Assembly (NCBI GenBank): GCA_030247885.1
Contig: JAPDRO010000021.1
Span: 372,001 to 436,000, forward strand
Direction: 5' to 3'
Origin: Taxawa tesnikishii (nom. ined.)
Taxonomy: Eukaryota > Ascomycota > Dothideomycetes > Dothideales
DNA length: 64,000 nucleotides
Below, one piece after another: positions 1 to 11,656 of the stretch. The first letter of the stretch is position 1. Each line of letters starts with the position of its first letter. The notes beneath the pieces were generated by a model that was not told the DNA's origin, ran no database searches, and was given only the letters and a program-made list of their open reading frames with translations. Position numbers and translations under genes: made by a program.

Positions 1-1218
1 ACATGAGAAGAGGGGGTCAAGCGTACCAGTGACGGAGCGGAGAAGACGGAGAGTAGTGAGATCTTAGCAGTCGAGGAACCCGCGCGGTTAAAGAAGAAGC
101 CTGGTGGACCGGCCCTGAAAGGAAAGAAGGGAAAGAAGGCAGCGAAAGAGACTCGAGAAGAGAGCCAAGCAGATACGATGGAGATCGAACCGACTGCGGA
201 AGAAGAGTCAGCGGCGATCACGATGCAAGAAGAACCCACGGAGTCCACCCCACCGCAACCAAAGAGGAAGAGAGGACGGCCTAGCAAGCAAGCGCAGAGC
301 CAGCACGAGCCACAACCCGAACCGGTTGAGGAGATAGCGGAAGAAATTTCACAGGGGTCTCGGCCGTCGAGTCTCCGTCAGCGATCTCCGTCCCCATCGA
401 GGAAGAACTAGAGCCAGAGCGCGCAGAACCGACTCCAGCAGCTTCAGAATTCGAGCCGACACCAACACCCCAAAAGCCACGCTCCTCACACATCTCCATC
501 CCGCCCGCAACCCAGGACCAGCCAAGTCCCATCGACCTCCCCTCGCCCGCCTCCGAGTCCGCACATTCGACCCCCGCAGCGCACGCAGCCAGCAATCCTC
601 CGACGCCGAAAATCACCCTCCACCCTCGACCGTGCGCGCACCACCAACGGCTATAAGAGCAACGTCCCTCCACCTCTCGCCAACACAAAAGCCCTCTTCC
701 CCCAACCCCACAGCATCCTAACCTCGCCCACCAAAACCACAACCGTCGCACTCGCGGCCAGCACGCCCAACCGCAGCCCCCAGCGACGCCCGGCCTCGCC
801 CAGCAAGATCCTCGCGCAGCTGACCAGCACCGTGCCCTGGGCGGCCGCCGATCTGGAGACGGTCTTCTTCCCGAGCCCGGAGAAGGAGAACGAGAGCGCG
901 GACGTGGCGGCCAGGTTGTTGGAGACGGGAGGGAAGTTGAGCAGTCCGGAGAAGGAGATGAGCGTGGAGGAGTGGGTGCGGTGGAGGGCGGACAAGGGTG
1001 AGGAGAGGCTGAGGCAGGAGTGCGAGAGGATGGTCAGCCTGTTCGAGGCGCAGGCGGCGAGGGCGCAGGCGAGTTTGGGGGCATTCAGGTCGTTTAGCGA
1101 ATGGGAAGGGTTGGGGGAGTTAACTTGGGGACTTGGAGAGGTCTGCGTGTGGCTGGATCGGGTCAATGAGTGTGGTGTGGGAAAATGGTTGGATGCATGG
1201 TTTGGCACGCTGGGATGA
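1..1218 (+). CDS. BIR1/survivin-like chromosomal passenger protein, 3' part (5' end outside window)
   Basis: Only the C-terminal part is present. An AT-hook-like basic motif (KRKRGRPSK) lies at about 265-290, followed by a Ser/Pro/Thr-rich linker and a conserved tail from about 832. The tail has a segment beginning PWAAADLETVFF and then a helix (from 958, MSVEEWVRWRADKGEERLR) that aligns without gaps to the C-terminal helix of human survivin, which binds borealin and INCENP. This points to the long fungal survivin (Bir1), a subunit of the Aurora B chromosomal passenger complex acting in chromosome segregation. The BIR domains would lie upstream. The frame is broken: an in-frame TGA at 4-6 beside a G5 run (12-16), a switch at the G4 run 354-357, and at least one more switch between about 570 and 660. 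Each switch can be read as a lost base. Stop at 1216-1218. Confidence 0.6.
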
Positions 1219-2939
1219 CTCCATGTCTCATGCACACGTGTTTCGTATTTCTCGATTTCTCTATACAGGTCCTGATATGGAGTCACTGTCCTCGATAAAA
1301 CTGCAGAAGAGTGGAAAGGCTGGTATGATGGAATCTGCCGGCACGCTAGTTCACCGCGTACAGTAGTTAGGCCTTGGTGGACATGTCGGATCGCCTTTCA
1401 CCTCCTTAACTCATGATATAAGGATACAAACCGGTAACCTCGGATTGCTTCCGCGAGCTGCGTTGGCCGCAGGCATTGGCACGTCCCCGCCAAATGTCAC
1501 CGGTCTTTGGAGGATTCACGCGTTCTTGGCAGTGATTTGAGTGATGAAGGCAGATGTACCGTACTGTTCCAATACGAGATTAGTACATTGATGTCTCCTG
1601 TGTAAATTCCATCGAGGCTAGTAAGAGGCGCGAGTCTCCTGTCACTAGAAGGCTGGATACATCTCTCCTAGAGGACCGCAGAAGGACGTTTGAAGTCGGT
1701 TGAGTGGTGCCGGGTGCGATCGTTGTACTATTTAACAGTTGACTACTTGAAAAGGTGACTGACTGTCGACAGCAAAAGTCTGGCAAGGGGCGAACAATTC
1801 GGACCCGCATTTTTCAGTCCTTTCGCGGGCATTGCCAGAACATGTTTCGATCGATCGCTGTGCAAGTTGCGCCGTCGTCCGGTTCTCCTTCAAACATGGA
1901 GTATATTGCCTGCTTAGTCAGTCGTGTCTGAACGGCCGTAGGGGCTTTCTATCCGACGGCGTGCCAAACAGACGGCTGCCGCGTTCGCTCCCTCGCCCCG
2001 TAGGCCGTTGCGGCGCTTGTTCGATAGCCCCGATCGCATTTTGGAGATCGAGTGCTAGCATCGAAGGGACTGTTCCTCATCTGGATATCGTTTACTCGAG
2101 TATATTTCCTGCCTGATAGTTCGTTATTAGGAGAGGGTGTAGACTGTTTAGATGGTTGTCTGGATTCCGGACCGCCTTAAGGGCATATTTATTTGAGGGT
2201 ATAGAGCCTGCAGGGTCTGTGGTACACGTAGCCCTAATGGTACTCAGGAAAGGCGTGATTCCAGGATACGAGCACGCATGTTCGATATGCCGGCACTCAG
2301 CACGGCTCGTTCGTTACCGATGTATGTATGCATGGAACAGTGCTAACTCACCAACTAGAAGATGCGTCAGGCACAGCACGGCTCGGAATGCGAACGAGCC
2401 GAATTGGACACGTGCAAGCGCAGGGTCCGGTGTTTGCGTGCTGAGATCGCCGCGGCCGATTGTAAGCTTGAAGCACAGACAAAGCGTCAAAGGAAGAACC
2501 GAACCCTCTTTCTAGACCGCCGTCGTCCTTCCTGCGTCTTACTAACAAAGTCGCTTCGCTATCGCCCTTGCATGTGGCCAAAGATGCACCTCGGCCATGG
2601 TATAGATACGAGCCCTGTCTCTTCTGGGGGTGCTTGGCCGGTTGATGGACGTACACATATACAGACACTCTCTTTCCAGCCACCACAGTTGAAGCATCCC
2701 TACCCTATTCATAGCTGCCTGCAACCGATCTCCAAGCCTTCAACGGTATAGCGCAGTGAGCGGGCCACTACACTAGAGAAGGAAGAAACGGATCTTTTCG
2801 GCTCACTCGCCCGCTGACGTCTTGCATTCAACGCGTTCTTCAATTGTATTCCATATACGTTGCTAGCTGACAGTACATCGCTCTTCCTCCAACCCTCGAC
2901 CTATTGTTCATCAAGGATCTTACCTTCTATTGCACTACA
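1219..2939. other. Intergenic, BIR1 3' flank and SIS-gene promoter
   Basis: No convincing gene. Several open stretches of 75-130 codons exist on both strands (the longest ATG-initiated one is 2362-2751 +), but none has recognisable motifs or homology-like composition. The last 150 bases before 2940 are pyrimidine-rich, as expected for a fungal promoter and 5' UTR. Confidence 0.5.
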
Positions 2940-3857
2940 ATGGAGTCTCCACGTCCCGCCAAGCGCCAGCGCACCTCATCTATCACCACTACTCCGCCTG
3001 CCATGGTCTATGACCCGGAAGGCCTTGATGTGTTGGAGCGCGCAACCAAAGTCCTGCTCACCGAAGCCACGGCATTGTCCCACGTTACCCGGCTCTACCA
3101 AACTGATCCCGCGGCCCGCGACGGCCTCCTGCGCGCAGTCGACGCGATTACGAAGAGCCAGGCCGTCGGTGGAAAAGTCGTTGTCTGCGGGGTTGGAAAG
3201 AGTGGACTCGTAGGCAGGAAGACGGTTGCGACGCTCAAATCGCTAGGCGTTGCAGCGAGCTTCATGCATGCGAGCGAGGCCGCTCATGGCGATCTGGGAG
3301 ACATCAGAACGGTACGCGAATGACAAGTCCCTTCCACCCACTCAAGACTGTACTCAAGGGTGGGCTGTCGGGCACCAAACGCCGTTGTGGAGTATGCATA
3401 TTGACATGTGAAGCAGAACGACATCCTCCTCTTCATATCCTACAGCGGCCGGACTCCCGAACTGCTCCACGTACTCCCGCATCTATCTCCGGACCAGCGC
3501 ATCATCGCCGTGACGTCGCACTTGAAAGCAGCCGAGTGTCCATTACTCGAGACCAGCGAGGACGGGATCCTTTTGCCAGCTCCGATCCATGAGAAAGAGG
3601 AAGTTTCGTTTGGCGTGTGCGCGCCCACAACCTCCACCACCGTCGCCATTGCGATCGGTGATATGCTTGCGCTCACGGTCGCGGAAGCCATGCACGATGG
3701 CAAGACGAGTGCCGTGTTCAAGAAGAACCACCCAGGCGGCGCGATTGGTGCGGTTACGAGAGCGGAGAAGAACGCTACTGTCGCTGTCGCTACCACTGCA
3801 GGACTGGTTACGCCGCTGGAGTTGCCGAGTCCTAGTATCTCGGCTAGAAGTGAATGA
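2940..3857 (+). CDS. SIS-domain protein, KpsF/GutQ arabinose-5-phosphate isomerase-like
   Basis: Two exons, 2940-3311 and 3417-3857, with a 105-nt intron (GTACGC...GCAG), give 270 residues. The start is the ATG at 2940; the upstream in-frame TTG is not a normal start. A basic N-terminal tail (PAKRQR) precedes a sugar isomerase (SIS) fold. Visible motifs are VVVCGVGKSGLVGRK, the HGDLGD loop, LLFISYSGRTPELL (the Ser/Thr-rich phosphosugar loop) and KKNHPGGAIG near the end. Bacterial KpsF/GutQ proteins interconvert ribulose-5-phosphate and arabinose-5-phosphate. The substrate of the fungal family is not established, and no CBS domains follow. Oddity: after the TGA stop the same frame stays open for 98 more codons (3858-4151). 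Confidence 0.8.
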
Positions 3858-4797
3858 GGGGAGAGAAAAGCGAAGGGCATTCCTTCAACAAAATCAACCA
3901 TCAAGGCGCGAAGGGTACGAACTGGCGACCCCACGACGGATCGTGGAGTTGTGCTATCAAGAAGCCCATCCGTTTTGCAAGGAAAGCAGCGGCGAGAGGT
4001 GCATCTACAGGCCCCTCAAAAACCAACCACCCAGGCGCCCGCTCCGCTATGTCTAGAGCCCGTCGTGAGTGCGGACGCTGCTGCTGCGGAAGCCAACCAT
4101 CCACTGCGTGCCGATTCGCACACAGAGGAAGCGCTGTCATGGAGAATCCAGTAAAGCAGCTGCCAAGTGAGAGGAAGATGTGGTGCGCGAACCATCACAG
4201 GAGCAAGCAGTAGGGGCTGAGGAGGATGGAACGAGGTTGAACGACCAGGTTTCGCATAGACGAGACCAAGAAACTTGCACGAAGCGGCTCACCTGCCGCT
4301 AAGTACCGGGCTGGATGTGCTTAGGTTGAGTGTGTTGCGGCGCAGGCAGGAGTCTTCTATGCTTGGGACAGTTTAGAGTCAACTGTAGACAGCTTGATGA
4401 ATGCTATAGCATCTCTGTCCCTTTCGCTCTCTTTCTTGTTTAACAAGAATACCAATCAGTGAAGTCCAGATAGAGTTCAATCGAAACACTATGGATTGTC
4501 CGGTTTTCGTGTTACTGGCATGTGATAGCGTCCCCACTGCACTGGTTCAACGAAAGGAATACATGCCTGAGGATGGTTGAAATTAGGAGAGTAAGATGCT
4601 CACATGACCAACCTGGGCGAGTCTGCGGATGGCGGCTCTTCGCTTAGTGTTTGCCAAGAATGTACGGCAAGCTCCGTTTCCGAGCCCACCACCGAAATCT
4701 CCTCGAAAGCCGCCAACCGTGAGGAAAGAGAACTTCTTTGCACCCCGACCAGCGACTTTTCGACAATCCCGACGACCACCGCCTATACATCGACAAA
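3858..4797. other. 3' flank of SIS gene and RPL15 upstream region
   Basis: Positions 3858-4151 continue the SIS reading frame without a stop, up to a TAA at 4152-4154. This could be a C-terminal extension lost by a nonsense change, or chance. The remainder up to 4797 holds the RPL15 promoter and 5' UTR; no other gene is seen. Confidence 0.4.
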
Positions 4798-4943
4798 GTA
4801 CGTGATATGATCCTTCCACGGCATCGAGACGAATTGCTCTGTTTCGGCGACTACCTGCAATCCAATGCAGCAGCAATTCTTTGCGCCAGTTTTCCAGACA
4901 ATCGCTGTTCAAGGCCCGTTGCTAACTTTTATCCCCGCCATAG
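4798..4943 (+). other. Predicted 5'-UTR intron of RPL15
   Basis: A good donor (GTACGT at 4798), a perfect branch-like TGCTAAC at about 4917-4923 and an acceptor (CCATAG) ending at 4943 abut the RPL15 start codon. The intron would be 146 nt and would leave the ATG as the first codon of the next exon. Introns in ribosomal-protein 5' UTRs are common in fungi. Transcript data would be needed to confirm. Confidence 0.5.
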
Positions 4944-5683
<740 letters not shown>

Positions 5684-6489
5684 ACGCGCAAGCGTTGGCG
5701 TGCGTAATGGTTCTGGGGAGTCTGCTATCGTTCTATGCTTCGATGGATGCGGCAAGGGACGTCAGTTTTACTTCGAGGGCTTCGGGGTTGGAGGTGTTGA
5801 AAATATGACAATTAGGCCGATTGTAACGCTGCAACAATCAGCTACGAGCCTATTAAAAGCTTCAAGGGCGCTGTCTTCATGCATTTCGGAAGTGTTCTTG
5901 CTATGTGACATGGTACCTGACGGTTCTGACTGCAGACGGCTCCTAAAACCACGGACTTCTCGTGCCAGGAAACGGCCCTCAGCGCGCACTAGAGTGACAG
6001 GCTGTAGTTGGTTGTACTGGAGTACGGGTAGGCATTTTCCCTTGAGTCCAAGAAATGCAAAGTGTTGGCGTAAGCCTCCCCAGACAGATGATCGACAACG
6101 GCTCCCGGCATCTTGGTCGGGGAGACTTCGTGTTCTCCGCCTATTACTTCTCATGCCATCCGGGTCATGAACCCTTGCAACAGCAAGATGCAAGGTCCCG
6201 CTGCATGCAAACTCCAGCCGTGTTCAGGCAAGGGAAAGGTTACTGGCCCACTCGACGCAAGCCACCGTAGCAGCCACCGACCGACATTGCGTGTCGTGTT
6301 TGCTTTGCAGAGGAGTCGCCGCCGCCAAGATCGGAAGGTGCAGAGAAGCAGTTCAAGTCAGGTCAATACGAGCTCTTAGCATTGCCTCAACACTGTAGCC
6401 CTGGCAAGACCCCTTCCTTGCCTACCCTGGGCTCTTCCTCTCCCCGTGAATCCCCATATACCCTTTCGACAACGACACATGCGCTCCTA
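5684..6489. other. Intergenic between RPL15 and HUL4-like gene
   Basis: Contains the RPL15 3' UTR and the promoter/5' UTR of the HECT ligase. The stretch 6390-6489 is pyrimidine-rich. No gene-like open frame is supported. Confidence 0.5.
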
Positions 6490-9400
6490 ATGCCTCCCTG
6501 GCCCGCTCGCCTGTTGTCCGGCTCCTCCAATTCCATTACCTCCACCGCTGCGCCCGCACATCGCGATGGACTTCTACCAAGCCCTCCGGCCCAACCACAT
6601 GTTGCGGGCGATCGTCCACCACCTCCCGCCAACAATGGCCGAAGAGTCACCTCTTCTCCATCTCGGTCTGACTCTGCCAGAGGCCGGCCACATGCACACA
6701 ACCGGTCTGTTAGCCACCCTTTGCCCAGATTGTTCGGCAAGAAGAAGAGCTCGGGAAACCTTCAGGGTATATCGGACAGCGACGTGCCTTTAGACGATGC
6801 TCTGGTCCCTGTGCTGGACGAGCCTGCTCCCGCACGCACTCCTACAAAAGTCGTACACGGAAAGAGCAGAGCCGACGACGATTCTCACGCTACCAGGCAT
6901 TGTATGTGCTGCGACAGCAAGGTCCGCTTTCCAAGAGATCTGAAGGTCTTCCGCTGTACGAGTTGCCTTACGGTCAACGACCTCCAGCCGTTTCGCCCGA
7001 GGCTTAGAGACGAAGAAGGATCCAAGTCAGGCGAGCGCAAAGCGGGAACGTATCCAGGCGCCTCTGCAGCTGACAAAGGTACGCAGTGCTGGCTAGTCAA
7101 CCAGTCTCGGCTAATCAAACGTAGTTATCCTGCCGTTATCGACCGAACGCACACGAGCAATCATAAATCGCTGTCTGGTCACATATCTGGAAGCCAGATC
7201 TCGAGCACAACAGACAGCCTCGCAAAACGCCGAACCACCTTCTGGGTCTGCCAGCGCGGACTGCACATCGCGATCGCGGGATTCTGGCAAAGCTATAGAG
7301 GCCTCCAATACCTCCGAAGAATCTCCACAGGCCCCAATCGCTCAATCACCAGAAGAATCGCCGACACTTCTTCCACAAACCTCTGCTACAATTAGGGATG
7401 TGGCAGACTTTGACCAACTCTATCTGTACGGCGCTGGTGGCACTCCGTTAGCATCTCCGATCAAATCGGACAACGCAACACCGGGAACAAGTGGGCCGCC
7501 ACCTAAGGTGCCGCCAAGGTCAACACGCAGGGCACCGATACGTAGGCCGCCACCGCCGCCTCCTGGACAGCCCCGCATGCGACCGCCGAGTATGGCACTT
7601 CGCGGATCTGCGAATACGCCACCCACGGACAGACCACCTGAAGTGGGTTCCACGGATCATAGATCTGCTGAGGAGCAGAGGCGGTATGATCGCGTTAAGA
7701 CAATCTTCAAGCCCCTGGAAGATTACATCATCGCTAGCTTCGGCGACTACGAGTGCCTGAACACATCCTTCAGCACCGCGCGCCCAGGAGCAACCGGGAG
7801 AACGCATAGTGAAAGCTTCATCAAGGCATCGCCTCGTGAACCCGAGAATCCAAGCTCCCCGAGTCCTGTCGACTATATGTCGGAGCTTGATGCCAAAACA
7901 TTACTTCTGGGAGACTTTGCAGAGAACGGAATGTGGTGGACAGGTCGCGTAGAACGAAACAAGTCCGAGAGGTTCGACCAAAAGCGGAAAAACCCTCACC
8001 GGACGGAGAGCGCCTTGTGACTTCAAAATCACCGCAAATTGACTGGAACGAACTCAGTGTATGGTATGATCTTGTACACAATGCAGGCCGCCACTGGCAG
8101 AGGGAGATGGACAAGCTCAAGCCCAGTGAAGAAGAATCTGCCAACGACAACCCGAAGAGTGCAGAGGATGCTAAGGAGATAGATGCGGAAATTGCCGATG
8201 CCAGGCAGCATGTCCAGCGCACACTGCTGAAAGTCACCGAAAATGTACTGAAACGTCCCACGAGACCGCTTACTGACCCTGATAACATTCGGTTTCTTCT
8301 CATCGTTTTAGCCAATCCTTCGCTCTACCCACATGCGGTGAACGAGCGGAACAAGTCTTCTGGGCATCCTAGCACTCCGCCAATCCGGCCATCCTCTAGC
8401 CGGCAAGACGATCCTCGAACAGCAATGGCCACCAACGGAACATCGCCACGGAAATCCCCTGCTGTAATCGGCAGAGATCCAGGCCAGCATACTGGCATTT
8501 TGAAGAGGATATTCGGTCTGTTGGCATACTCATCTGGATTGTGCCATCGCTACCTGATCAGCTGGTTTGGCAGACTGTCAGATGGCCGATTCACGGACAT
8601 TGTTGACTTGGTGGGCGGATTTGTTACATACCGCTTGTCGCGTCCTAGAGCCCGGCCCCGCAGCAAGAGTCAAGCCAACGATGGCGGCCTCATTCCGGAT
8701 CTGTCGGGTTCGGCGAGGAACACATTCAACCAGTTGCACGCGGCTACGGGGCTTGGTGGGAGCACTAAGAAATTGGAGGACCCGGCCCAGACGGTGGTGG
8801 ACTACAGTGAAGATTGGCAATTGAAGGCTGGCGCGAAAACCATGGCGCTCTTGTTCGCCGCCAACAACGCATGGCAGACGAGACGGAACACGGATACGAC
8901 CTCCGTGCAGCCCGAGCAGTTTCCACCGGCTCCCCGGGCAGGATGGTTCGTCCTCGAGCCAAGATGCATGGGCAAATACTACCGACTTCTGACTTTTACA
9001 ATACCTTGCTCGACTATCACGATCTCATTGCCGACTTCAAGGCCTGGGAATCCAGAAAAGCGAAATTTGCGTTCTGTCAGTATCCATTCTTCTTGTCCAT
9101 GGGCTCCAAGATCAGGATCATGGAGTACGATGCTCGACGGCAGATGGAGCTAAAAGCCCGGGAGGCCTATTTCGATCAGGTCACGACACACAGGGGCGCT
9201 GGTGACGGTCACTTCCATCTTCGGGTGAGGAGGGATTGCATGGTTGATGATAGTCTGCGACAAATCAGCGAAGCGGTCGGCGCCGATCAGGAAGAGCTCA
9301 AGAAAGGGTTGCGCGTTCATTTCACGGGCGAAGAAGGTGTGGATGCTGGCGGACTGCGCAAGGAATGGTTTCTCATGCTGGTCAGAGACAGTGAGTCGTC

Positions 9401-10436
9401 CCGGTCCCAAGTCGCAAACAAGCAGATGCTGATACCAGTCCAGTCTTCGATCCAAACCATGGCATGTTCCTCTACGATGACGACTCTCAAACCTGCTACT
9501 TCAACCCCAATTCTTTCGAGACGTCGGATCAATACTACCTAGTCGGCGCCCTCCTCGGCCTAGCCATCTACAACTCGACCATCCTCGACGTCGCCTTGCC
9601 GCCCTTCGCGTTCCGCAAACTGCTCGCAGCGGCCCCGACATCAGCCTCCAATCCTGCCCTGACTGCCTCAGGCAGCCGAGGCCAAATGACTTACACCCTC
9701 GAAGACCTAGCCGAATACCGCCCCGCACTCGCGGCCGGCCTCCGCCAGCTCCTCGAATTCGACGGCGACGTCGAGTCGACCTTCTGTCGCGACTTCGTCG
9801 CGCCCGTCGAGCGCTACGGTACCGTCGTCGACGTCCCGCTCTGCCCCAACGGCGCCAAAACCCCCGTCACCAGCGCCAACCGCGCCGAGTTTGTCGACCT
9901 GTACATCAGATACCTGCTCGACGGATCCGTGGCCCGCCAGTTCGAACCCTTCAAGCGCGGCTTCTTCACCGTCTGCGCCGGCAACGCGCTCTCCTGTTCC
10001 GCGCCGAGGAGATCGAGCTCCTCGTGCGCGGCTCCGACGAGGCCCTCGACGTCGACTCCCTGCGCGCCGTCGCCCAGTACGACAACTGGCGCTCCCCGAC
10101 CCCGCCCCACGGCCCCGCGCCCGACCCGGCCGTCGCGCCCGTCGTCCGCTGGTTCTGGGACGCCTTCAGGGAGGCCGCTCCCCGCAGCAGAGAAGGATCC
10201 TCAGCTTCGTCACCGGCAGCGATCGCATCCCCGCCACCGGCGCCGCGAACTTGGTGCTCCGCATCCAGGCGGGCGGGCACGGCACCGGCAGGGCTGACGA
10301 CGCCCTCAAGGAGAGGTTCCCCATCGCGCGGACTTGCTTCAACACCTTGGTCCTGTGGCCGTACGAGAGTAGGGGCAAGCTCGAGGAGAAGCTCTGGAGA
10401 GCCGTGGCTGAGAGCGAGGGCTTTGGACTCAAGTGA
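6490..10436 (+). CDS. HECT-type E3 ubiquitin ligase, HUL4-like (four apparent frame breaks)
   Basis: The first in-frame ATG is at 6490. Introns are 7079-7124 and 9391-9443. The N-terminus has a zinc-ribbon-like CxxC pair (C138/C141 and C156/C159), then a Pro-rich region (from about 7490) and conserved segments such as LLLGDFAENGMWW and LLFAANNAWQ. The C-terminal half is a HECT domain: GLRKEWFLMLVRD, DDDSQTCYFNP, SDQYYLVGALLGLAIYNSTI, PFKRGFFTVC, SFVTGSDRIPATG and the catalytic Cys in FPIARTCFNTL (codon 10335-10337), ending in ESEGFGLK. HECT ligases accept ubiquitin on this Cys from an E2. Reading through requires one extra base near 7988-7992 (A5), 8932-8942 (C4G3), 9991-9995 and 10180-10183 (C4). 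With these the product would be 1283 residues. Assembly error is favoured; a decayed gene is the alternative. Confidence 0.8.
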
Positions 10437-11656
10437 GGGGGTGAGTGGGTTTGGGGGAGGGGGCGGAATCATGGGCGTTGGGGAATATTGGTGGGTTGGA
10501 CGGAGGAAAACGGGGCCGCTGAGCTGGACTCGGGGAGGGGTTCGGTCTTCTTCCGGGTGTCCTTTTTCTCTTCTCTCTCTGTCATGCTTCTCTAGTTCAT
10601 GCGTTGTGGGAAGGGGGAGGGGGAGGGGTGGCTGTAACTGGTTAGCTCACGTATGTTTTCCTGGGATCGATGGGGCACACTTCTTCACGTTTTAGTGTGT
10701 AATGTAACTGCATCGGTTACCCGCGGCGGAGAAGCGGACGAGTTCCGATACACTCTCTCCGTTTGCGTTGAACGGGATGGGAGTACGCGCGTTGGCTCTC
10801 TTACGGCTAAGTGAAGCGTTATTGCTGGCTCGAAAACGTGTTATACTATGCAGCTAGCTGTTCTGCTACCCATGGCATTGGCGCTGCTCGGTCGGCTGAA
10901 CCAGTTCGCACGAGCGCTAGATGACGAATCCATACGAAGGGGAAGGGGGGATCTTTTGGATGCGGAAGTTAATTCATCATCGAGGAGATCTATACGGCAT
11001 CGACAGCTCGACAGTCCATGCTCTCATACATACGTACATCGAGGTCGAAAACACCAAAGAACGCCATACCAAAATGCAGACAACGGCAGCCCGCCAACGA
11101 GGCCGGCCCAGCGGATCGTCAAAGGCGCAACTCGCTCAGTCACGACGAAACCAAAACCAAAACCAAGAAATCCGAGCGATCGCAGAATCGAAAGAACACT
11201 GGCACTGTGTGGACGTGCGGTGCGAGGCAAAACGCAAGAGCTAGCCCACACACCCCAAAAAAAAAAAAAGGAAAGAAAAAAATGCTGTCGTCTTCTCGCA
11301 ATTCCCAATCTCCCCTCCCCGCTCTCCTAATCAGAAAGATAGCGAAACAAAGCAAATCGCACAAACACTCACGCCATGTGAACTACTACGTTCAATGCAC
11401 TCCCACTTCACCTCAAAAGTGGAAATTCCCTACACCAACCCCGGGAAGAACTCCTCATAAGTCAGAACCCCCCAACTCCGGTGTGGAAAGAAGAAAAGCC
11501 GTTCAAAACGTGGGTCCATAAACGTGAAAAAACCTGGATGATGTGCTCAGAGAGAGGGTAAGAGTCGGTCGGGGAAAATATGCGCCCAACTGCTGGAACA
11601 ATGGCACATCACACCCCGTCGAAGGATTGCGGATTCTCCTTCTCCTCAGCACCCGC
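10437..11656. other. Convergent 3' flanks of HUL4-like and phytochrome genes
   Basis: Holds the 3' UTRs of two converging genes. The stretch just after 10436 is G-rich, and an A-tract lies around 11257-11269. No coding sequence is supported on either strand. Confidence 0.5.

Noticed and set aside
283-353. GC-AG intron explaining the frame switch in BIR1
   Set aside because: It would remove sequence that continues the acidic linker in frame. The G4 run at 354-357 is a simpler cause.
2362-2751. 129-codon ATG-initiated frame in the BIR1-SIS spacer
   Set aside because: Composition resembles random sequence; no recognisable domain.
7944-8008. Possible intron (GTCGCG...GGAG) explaining the first frame break of the HUL4-like gene
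   Set aside because: The donor and acceptor are poor, and the break coincides with an A5 run like the other breaks. Kept only as an alternative.
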